DNA of 10,465 bases, from assembly GCF_041751335.1 (NCBI RefSeq), contig NZ_JBGSXS010000233.1, positions 1 to 10,465 on the forward strand. The letters run 5' to 3'. Made by a program: the position numbers and the translations under genes. The notes under the pieces were generated by a model. That model was not told the DNA's origin. It worked only from the letters and a program-made list of their open reading frames with translations, and ran no database searches. Source of the stretch: Aquiflexum sp041751335. GTDB lineage: Bacteria; Bacteroidota; Bacteroidia; Cytophagales; Cyclobacteriaceae. Positions 5,326-10,465 of this stretch are shown in pieces. Numbering within the stretch: position 1 is the first letter of the stretch; each line of letters opens with the position of its first letter.

Positions 5326-6861
5326 ATGGATAAACAAAAAAAAATAGCCCAACTATTCTCTCCTGCTGCATTTATACATGATTCAGAGGAGAATATACTA
5401 CAATTGGAATCTTTGATCCGAAATCATCAAATTGGCGGGATCACTTTTTTTCATAGCCGATATAGCGCCGCTGCAAATTTTGAGAAGAGACAGGAGAAAC
5501 TTTCTTATGAAAACACTCTGGAGAAATTACCATCACTAATCCAACGCTTTCAAAAAATTTCTGAAACTCCCCTCCTTATCAGTATAGATGCGGAATTTGG
5601 TCTGGCCATGAGGATTGAGAACACCCCGCAATACCCTTACGCCATTACTTTAAGTGCATTACCAGAAAAAGAGATTGATCTGGTGTTTGAAACCGGATAT
5701 AGAATTGGTAAGGATCTGAAATCATTGGGAATTCACCTGAATTTCGCACCTGTGGCTGATATCAACACCAATCCCAAAAATCCTGTAATCGGATACAGGT
5801 CTTTTGGCAATGAAAGAAACAAGGTCAGCCGTTTTGCATTGGCCATGTACAAAGGAATGATCAAAGCAGGAATTGGAGCTTGTTACAAGCATTTCCCTGG
5901 TCATGGGGATACAGATGTAGATTCACATCTTGGATTGCCCATCATCAATAAGTCCAAGGAACAACTGATGAACGAAGAACTCTATCCATTTATGGAAGGC
6001 ATCAATGCAGGAGTGAATATGATTATGGTGGGGCACCTTGCTGTCCCTTCACTATGCCAAGGAAAAAACACCCCTGCATCGATCTCAAAGGAAATCATCA
6101 CTGATTTTCTCAAAGAAGAGCTAGGATTCAAGGGCATAGTGGTATCAGATGCCTTGAATATGAAAAGTGTCAGTAATATGTTTTCCCAACCGGGCATGTT
6201 GGAATGGGAAGCATTCAATGCAGGGAATGATATTTTATGTTTTTCGGAAAATGTAAAAGAAGGAATAGAATTAATCGCTGACAAAGCAACAGACGTACAG
6301 ATCAATGAGAGTTTTCTTAAGATTATGAAGTTAAAAGAGAATCTGGGACTTTTTGATCAGCAACCCATCCATTTTCAGGGCTTCGATTGGAACAGCCATC
6401 ATGACTTCAACCAACAATTAGCCAAGCAATATATTTCGGTGATTTCTGAAAAAAAATCATCGTTAAAAATTGACCTACATAACCGAAAAACTGCTTTGAT
6501 TTCGGTTTATAAAGGAAAGGGAAACCTGTTTTTCCTAGGGATTGACCCTAATAACCTGATCCCAAAATTTGAAATTTCCCAAGGAGTGGATTTCGATTTC
6601 CTAAAATTCATTGATTTTGAAAGTATCCTGATTGCCTTGTTTGTACCCTCCGCCAAACCCATCAATCATTTTGGATTGGAAACCCATTTGATGAAAAAAA
6701 TCGCTGAATCGGCAGAAAATAAAAATGTTGAATTATATCTTTTTGGTAACCCTCTTTGTCTAAGTGAAATCCCAAATGTTAATAATTTTCACAAGGTAGT
6801 CTGTGCTTACCAGGATTTCGAAGTGACCCAAAAAGAAACTGCCCGCTATTTCCAAAAATAA
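5326..6861 (+). CDS. Glycoside hydrolase family 3 protein, NagZ-like beta-N-acetylhexosaminidase, 511 aa
   Basis: ATG at 5326 (MDKQKKIAQLFSPAAFIHD) matches the usual GH3 N-terminus; the frame runs back to 5209, but that part is repeat-derived. Residues 1 to about 330 form the GH3 TIM barrel. SIDAEFG (86-92) is the substrate-binding loop. KHFPGHGDTDVDSH (188-201) carries the Asp-Ser-His dyad (D199, H201) that is the acid/base in NagZ-type enzymes. VVSDALNM (272-279) holds the nucleophile D275. About 170 further residues form a less conserved C-terminal domain of unknown role. No signal peptide is present, so a cytoplasmic enzyme that removes GlcNAc from muropeptides in peptidoglycan recycling is likely. 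The KHFPGHGDT motif points to N-acetylglucosaminidase rather than beta-glucosidase. It is transcribed alone and ends in a shared terminator. Confidence 0.9.
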   Translation: MDKQKKIAQLFSPAAFIHDSEENILQLESLIRNHQIGGITFFHSRYSAAANFEKRQEKLSYENTLEKLPSLIQRFQKISETPLLISIDAEFGLAMRIENTPQYPYAITLSALPEKEIDLVFETGYRIGKDLKSLGIHLNFAPVADINTNPKNPVIGYRSFGNERNKVSRFALAMYKGMIKAGIGACYKHFPGHGDTDVDSHLGLPIINKSKEQLMNEELYPFMEGINAGVNMIMVGHLAVPSLCQGKNTPASISKEIITDFLKEELGFKGIVVSDALNMKSVSNMFSQPGMLEWEAFNAGNDILCFSENVKEGIELIADKATDVQINESFLKIMKLKENLGLFDQQPIHFQGFDWNSHHDFNQQLAKQYISVISEKKSSLKIDLHNRKTALISVYKGKGNLFFLGIDPNNLIPKFEISQGVDFDFLKFIDFESILIALFVPSAKPINHFGLETHLMKKIAESAENKNVELYLFGNPLCLSEIPNVNNFHKVVCAYQDFEVTQKETARYFQK

Positions 6862-6885
6862 TTGAAATAGCAGGCAGATTCTTTT
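6841..6885. terminator. Bidirectional rho-independent terminator between convergent genes
   Basis: GCTATTTC (6845-6852) pairs with GAAATAGC (6864-6871), extended past a C/A mismatch by GCC (6841-6843) with GGC (6873-6875). On the plus strand ATTCTTTTA follows. On the minus strand the stem is followed by AGTTTCTTTTT. It can therefore stop both the GH3 transcript and the convergent DUF4136 transcript. The GH3 stop codon (6859-6861) sits in the loop. Confidence 0.8.
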
Positions 6886-6895
6886 ATAAAGTTTA

Positions 6896-7486
6896 TCAGT
6901 TTCTGGTCAATACCCTGAATTGATCCATCACCCTGTAGGTTGCCTTAGTCAGTTCTGTGCTGACATCAGGGGAAACAAGATCAAAGTATGCTGCAGTATA
7001 TCCCTGCCAAATGGTGTTACCCTTTTTGTTATCTATCACAAAAATGACCAATAAGCCATTGTTTTCAGTGTATTTGACCCTGTTGTAGTGTTCATCTTTT
7101 TCCCTGTTTTCTTTCTCTTGTTCCTCAGTCAGTTCTACAATTTCAGGTTTTCTTTGTAACCAAAAGTCAAAATTTGGCTGATCATAGCCTCTATATTTGA
7201 CCTCATCGGTAAAAATCTTATAATTGATCAACAGGTCAGGTTTTTCATCTTGAAGTCTGAATCCTTGTGAACCTAACCTTGAACTGATAGTCCTTTCAAT
7301 GGCTTTATAATAAGTAACTGAATCAGGATTAGAATCAGGAAAGGGATTGTTTACGAAACCAAAAGTCTTGTACCTCTTAAAATTTCCTGAGTAGTTAAAA
7401 TCAGAGTCGGCTATATAATCTTTTTGGCTTACACAGCTGGAAATTACCACGATGATTGCTGGTATGAGAAATTTTAATTGTTTCAT
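6896..7486 (-). CDS. DUF4136 domain lipoprotein, 196 aa
   Basis: ATG at 7484-7486 gives MKQLKFLIPAIIVVISSC, a lipoprotein signal peptide with Cys18 in an ISSC lipobox. A TTG three codons upstream is less likely. The mature protein, about residues 25-190, fits DUF4136: YKTFGF near the start, a middle PDLLINYKIFTDE, and NNGLLVIFVIDNKKGNTIWQGYT near the end, where these proteins describe a fold binding in the envelope. Family members are small outer-membrane or periplasmic lipoproteins of unknown function, often several per Bacteroidota genome. It is transcribed alone, with a 241-base AT-rich upstream gap and the shared terminator downstream. Confidence 0.85.
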   Translation of the reverse strand: MKQLKFLIPAIIVVISSCVSQKDYIADSDFNYSGNFKRYKTFGFVNNPFPDSNPDSVTYYKAIERTISSRLGSQGFRLQDEKPDLLINYKIFTDEVKYRGYDQPNFDFWLQRKPEIVELTEEQEKENREKDEHYNRVKYTENNGLLVIFVIDNKKGNTIWQGYTAAYFDLVSPDVSTELTKATYRVMDQFRVLTRN

Positions 7487-7727
7487 AATTGACAATTTTT
7501 GAGAGATTACAATGGTTTAATAGGTTAAGAATTATGAATAACCGTCCTATTTGATGGTTACCTACGAATAAACATGAGAGCGTGGTTTTTGTTTGATATA
7601 TATTAATTTGAACATCAATACATTATAAATATATTTCACTGTAAGTTCAAGATTTTTTTGTTGTCCTGCTATTCTTTTTTTATAAATGTCAAATAGTTAA
7701 CATTATTCTTTATTAATTTAATACCAA
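7487..7727. other. Divergent AT-rich intergenic region
   Basis: These 241 bases lie between the divergent DUF4136 and phosphatase genes and must contain both promoters. The sequence is AT-rich with T-runs near 7653 and 7675. I could not find a full TAnnTTTG box with a spaced partner on either strand; TTAATTTG near 7608-7615 is one base off. There are no repeats of the heptad type. Confidence 0.35.
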
Positions 7728-8399
7728 ATGGCTTTATTTATTATAGGAGACGTACATGGTTGTCTTCATACTTACCTCAAACTTTTAGACCACTGGGATC
7801 CCAAATCGGAAATACTGATCCAACTTGGGGACTTGGTGGACAGGGGAAACCATTCCCCTTTGGTTTTGGAACTGGCATTTGAGCTGAAAATGAATTTTGG
7901 GAAAGAAGTACATTTCCTCATGGGTAATCATGAACACATGATGATCAAATATATGAGAGGTGAAGACAAACAAAAAAATTGGCTTTTTAATGGAGGCCAA
8001 CAAACATTAAATCAATTCGAAACCCTCAACATCGACCCTGATAATTATTCTGCTTGGTTGTCTGACTTACCACTATTTTGGGAAAATGATTTTATAAAGG
8101 TATCACATGCAGGGGTAAGTGGCTTGGGCAATATCAATGACTCAAACAATCCCAATGGGCTTTTATGGAACAGAAAACAACTGATAAATATTCAAAAACT
8201 GCAAGTCATCGGACATACACCTCAATGGGATGGGCAACCTAAATATGATCCTGAATCCAATTCGTGGAATATTGACACAGGGGCATATGGAAGTGTTTGT
8301 CTGACGGGAATTAAATTGGAGGAGAACGGAAAATTTTTGGAAACGATTTCAATCCCAACTGATAGCAGGGATGTAAGAAAAGGCGATTATCCGACTTGA
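7728..8399 (+). CDS. PPP-family metallophosphoesterase (Ser/Thr protein phosphatase or Ap4A-hydrolase-like), 223 aa
   Basis: All metal-site motifs of the PPP superfamily are in order: GDVHG (D8, H10), GDLVDRG (D35, with D38 and R39), GNHEH (N67, H68, E69), SHAG (H127) and IGHT (H163). Length and motif spacing match bacterial PrpA/PrpE- or ApaH-like enzymes. The reaction is hydrolysis of a phosphate ester by a two-metal centre in the cytoplasm; sequence alone does not separate phosphoprotein from Ap4A substrates. ATG 7728 leads straight into the first beta strand, as in the family. It converges with the ABC gene, with 21 bases between the stop codons and no clear hairpin. Confidence 0.9.
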   Translation: MALFIIGDVHGCLHTYLKLLDHWDPKSEILIQLGDLVDRGNHSPLVLELAFELKMNFGKEVHFLMGNHEHMMIKYMRGEDKQKNWLFNGGQQTLNQFETLNIDPDNYSAWLSDLPLFWENDFIKVSHAGVSGLGNINDSNNPNGLLWNRKQLINIQKLQVIGHTPQWDGQPKYDPESNSWNIDTGAYGSVCLTGIKLEENGKFLETISIPTDSRDVRKGDYPT

Positions 8400-8420
8400 T
8401 TATTGCTAGTAAGGAATATT

Positions 8421-9911
8421 CTACACCACCCTCCCTTTTGATAACCTCAACACTTTGTCCACACATGCAGGTATATCTTCTTCATAATGACTGACATAAA
8501 TCATCGCAACTGGAATGATACTACATACCTGATCTATGGTTTTTCTAAAAAGTTTTCTCTGTATTTCATCCATTCCCTGTGCAGCTTCATCAAGAATAAG
8601 CAGACAGGGACTTTTGATCATTGCTCTTGCAAGAAGGACAAAACGCTGGTTTTCAAGAGAAACCTGTTTCAAGGGGAGGCCGGAGGTATTTTCAAGACCG
8701 AATAATTCCAACCAGTCCTTGGCGAGTTTTTCCTGTTCATAGCCAACCTTTTTGAAAAGTCCCATGGTATCAAATAGTCCAGATAAGACTACTTTTAAAC
8801 AAGTTTGATTTGGAGGAAAAAACCGGGATAATTCAGGTGCCACGAATCCGATTTGCTTCTTTATATCCCAAATACTTTCTCCTGTACCTCTCTTTTTATC
8901 AAACAACCAAATATCATTGGCATAAGCCTGAGGGTTTTCACCCAATACTAAACTCAATAAAGTAGATTTCCCTGCCCCGTTATTTCCCTTTAAAGCCCAT
9001 TTTTCACCGGGCATTATGGTCCAGTTCACATTGTCCAATATCCTTTGATCTCCATATTGGACGGTCACATCTTTAAGATCAACTATAACCTTAAATTCTG
9101 AGTTTTCTTTGACTTTCAAAAGTCCACTCAATAATTGATATTCAAATCCATTTTCATAATATTTAAAAGGTTCAATATCATTGAAATCATTGAATTCAAT
9201 AACCTTCTTTATCTTTTTATCCCCAATTACCGCTACATGAGTGATGCTATCTGGTATTTCATTGCTATGGGTAGTCATCATCACATGAACTCCTGCTTGT
9301 ACAATCTCCTTTAAAATATCCCCAAAATCCATCCTGCTTTGGACATCCAATCCCGTTAGAGGTTGGTCCATCAACAGTATTTTGGGATTCTTTATCAGGG
9401 CAGAGGCAATGGCAAGCCTCCTTGTTTCTCCATTCGAAAGTTTGATCAAAGACTTTTCCTTCAGATCGTTCAGGCGCATAATATCCAGTACGCTTTGAAT
9501 ATCCCAAGGTCCAGGAACTTTCACTTCAACTTCATTCAGGTAATCAAAGACAGTTGCTGTCTCTTCAGATTCCATCGCATTGAAACGCTGCTGATAATAG
9601 AAATTCTGAAGATTGGATTTGTTTCGAAAGCTGTATTGCTGGGAAACTACGGATATAAGATCCCTAAAAGAATTGATCTCTCCAACGAGAGATTTTTGTC
9701 TTTGAAAAGTTTTGGTAAATGGTCTTTCAACCAACCCGTGAGTCACCAGTGTCCTGCCCAAAATCGTTTCCAAAAATGCCGTCAACAAAGCCCCAGATTG
9801 ACCCACCACTGCCCAATGCTGACCTTCATCCCACCCAAAATACAAACCCTCAAAAACGGTTTTTCCGAGTTGCTTGACAGTGGCGTTTTGGATGTTAATG
9901 AGTACGGACAT
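8421..9911 (-). CDS. Soluble tandem ABC ATPase, ModF/PhrA-like, with one degenerate ATP site, 496 aa
   Basis: Two ABC nucleotide-binding domains lie in one chain with no membrane segments. NBD1 (about 1-240) has a Walker A reading GQSGALLT (37-44), lacking the Lys and GK[ST], a good signature LSNGE (158-162), Walker B ILLMDQ (178-183) with Gln for the catalytic Glu, and switch His215. NBD2 (about 275-496) has intact Walker A GNNGAGKST (309-317), Walker B LLILDE (437-442) and His475, but a degenerate signature VSLENQ (417-422). Paired head to tail, this gives one complete and one dead ATP site. The layout matches E. coli ModF (PhrA), a soluble double ATPase of uncertain role. ATG at 9909-9911 (MSVLINIQN) is preferred to the ATG at 9935, because the latter lies in a heptad repeat and adds eight residues outside the domain. 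Confidence 0.85.
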   Translation of the reverse strand: MSVLINIQNATVKQLGKTVFEGLYFGWDEGQHWAVVGQSGALLTAFLETILGRTLVTHGLVERPFTKTFQRQKSLVGEINSFRDLISVVSQQYSFRNKSNLQNFYYQQRFNAMESEETATVFDYLNEVEVKVPGPWDIQSVLDIMRLNDLKEKSLIKLSNGETRRLAIASALIKNPKILLMDQPLTGLDVQSRMDFGDILKEIVQAGVHVMMTTHSNEIPDSITHVAVIGDKKIKKVIEFNDFNDIEPFKYYENGFEYQLLSGLLKVKENSEFKVIVDLKDVTVQYGDQRILDNVNWTIMPGEKWALKGNNGAGKSTLLSLVLGENPQAYANDIWLFDKKRGTGESIWDIKKQIGFVAPELSRFFPPNQTCLKVVLSGLFDTMGLFKKVGYEQEKLAKDWLELFGLENTSGLPLKQVSLENQRFVLLARAMIKSPCLLILDEAAQGMDEIQRKLFRKTIDQVCSIIPVAMIYVSHYEEDIPACVDKVLRLSKGRVV

Positions 9912-9914
9912 TTT

Positions 9915-10189
9915 AAGACGTGAGACGTGAGACATGAGACAGACGTAGTTTTCAGTAGGCAGTATTCAGTAGGCAGTCGCAGTGGACAGTGGGCAGTCAA
10001 TGCCGCAATTAGGCAGTCGCTAGGTGCAGTCGAAGCGGGCAGTTATTAGTAAGCAGTCGCAGTGAGCAGTAGGCAGTCTCAGGGGGTGCTGAACACTTTA
10101 TCTTGAACACTAAACACTGAACATTGTAAACTGGACACTAAACACTGAACACTACCAACTGAAAACTGTAAACTGTACACTGTACACTA
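9915..10189. repeat. Heptanucleotide array with a strand switch in the middle, ~275 bp
   Basis: Three parts share a 7-base period. 9915-9942 is AAGACGT, GAGACGT, GAGACAT, GAGACAG. 9950 to about 10080 is nnnCAGT on the plus strand (TTTCAGT, AGGCAGT, ATTCAGT, AGGCAGT and so on), with some phase slips. 10085-10189 is fifteen heptads in unbroken phase built on AACACTG, the reverse complement of CAGTGTT. The array separates the deacylase stop codon, which is its last TAG on the minus strand, from the ABC start, 3 bases beyond its other end. It could fold into a long imperfect hairpin. Confidence 0.9.
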
Positions 10190-10465
10190 AACCTTATTCC
10201 TGCTATCAATAATGATCGTGACCGGGCCGTCGTTAACTAGAGCTACTTTCATATCTGCACCAAACTCACCGGTTTGAATGGATTTTCCTAGATCTGATTC
10301 AAGGGTTTGGATAAAACGCTCGTAAAGGGGGATGGCAATTTCAGGTTTGGCGGCTTTTATGTATGAGGGTCGATTTCCTTTTTTTGTACTTGCATGGAGG
10401 GTAAACTGGGAAATCAATAATATACCTCCATCAGTTTCCAAAAGACTTTTATTCATTACGCCATT
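10187..10465 (-). CDS. dtd: D-aminoacyl-tRNA deacylase (DTD), C-terminal part
   Basis: The frame is open to the right window edge and shows 92 codons of a protein normally near 150 residues, so about 58 N-terminal residues are missing. The ATG at 10456 is internal, not the start. SQFTL is the DTD catalytic/adenosine-site motif (SQFTx), followed by the family's usual TKKGNRPSY. NDGPVTI near the end is the NxGP[VT]T motif whose Gly-cisPro reaches into the partner's active site. The enzyme is a cytoplasmic homodimer that hydrolyses D-amino acids, and Gly on tRNA(Ala), from mischarged tRNAs. The TAG stop at 10187-10189 lies in the last heptad of the adjacent repeat array, but the protein end (DSRNKV) looks normal. 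Confidence 0.93.
   Translation of the reverse strand, partial: NGVMNKSLLETDGGILLISQFTLHASTKKGNRPSYIKAAKPEIAIPLYERFIQTLESDLGKSIQTGEFGADMKVALVNDGPVTIIIDSRNKV

Noticed and set aside
9363..9923. 186-residue plus-strand frame opposite the ABC gene
   Set aside because: It has no recognisable motif and lies wholly opposite the well-supported NBD1 coding sequence; a shadow frame.
9912..9935. Eight-residue extension of the ABC protein
   Set aside because: It is translated from GAGACGT heptads and lies before the conserved first beta strand.
1..10465. A new defence or mobile system spanning the window
   Set aside because: The genes are single, mostly housekeeping units with separate transcription. 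The one SLATT-like gene is broken and has no nucleotidyltransferase, SLOG or nuclease partner nearby.

Overview
The window reads like an ordinary chromosomal stretch from a Bacteroidota bacterium, most likely Cytophagales of the Cyclobacteriaceae/Algoriphagus kind. The evidence is AT-rich DNA with almost no Shine-Dalgarno sites, a TAnnTTTG-type promoter, two small lipoproteins, a DUF4097 beta-strand-repeat protein, and a YafY-type WYL regulator divergent from a DinB-fold gene. The genus is inferred from gene style, not from a marker gene.

Layout. 1-86: tail of a probable response-regulator receiver domain. 90-818 (-): uncharacterised lipoprotein. 994-1365: repeat-rich gap with two ~58-bp direct repeats that fold on themselves, then a set of TGAGTG/CACTCA hairpins, two of which carry a copy of the 3' end of the next gene. 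1370-2302 (-): secreted DUF4097 protein with an 18-residue repeat. 2468-2953 (-): a DUF4231/SLATT-like two-TM gene broken by four in-frame stops but with no frameshift; only its first 65 codons are open. 3098-3175 (+): possible IS1595-type transposase remnant. 3223-3349: heptanucleotide array. 3355-3855 (-) and 4002-4967 (+): DinB-like protein and divergent WYL regulator, with palindromes and a promoter between them. 4945-5215: long heptanucleotide array. 5326-6861 (+): cytoplasmic GH3 NagZ-like glycosidase. 6896-7486 (-): DUF4136 lipoprotein, sharing a bidirectional terminator with the GH3 gene. 7728-8399 (+): PPP-family phosphatase. 8421-9911 (-): tandem-NBD ABC ATPase with one intact and one degenerate composite ATP site. 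9915-10189: a third heptanucleotide array whose repeat words switch strand halfway. 10187-10465 (-): D-aminoacyl-tRNA deacylase, cut by the window edge.

The genes do not form one pathway. They are mostly single transcription units with envelope, peptidoglycan-recycling, regulatory and translation quality-control roles. The only clear functional pair is the WYL regulator with its divergent DinB-like target.

The most unusual content lies between the genes. Arrays with a strict 7-bp period but changing 7-mer words fill several gene junctions, run into the end of the WYL gene, provide the stop codon of the deacylase, and sit directly upstream of the ABC and GH3 starts. I see no CRISPR, tRNA, rRNA, complete insertion sequence or recognisable new defence system.
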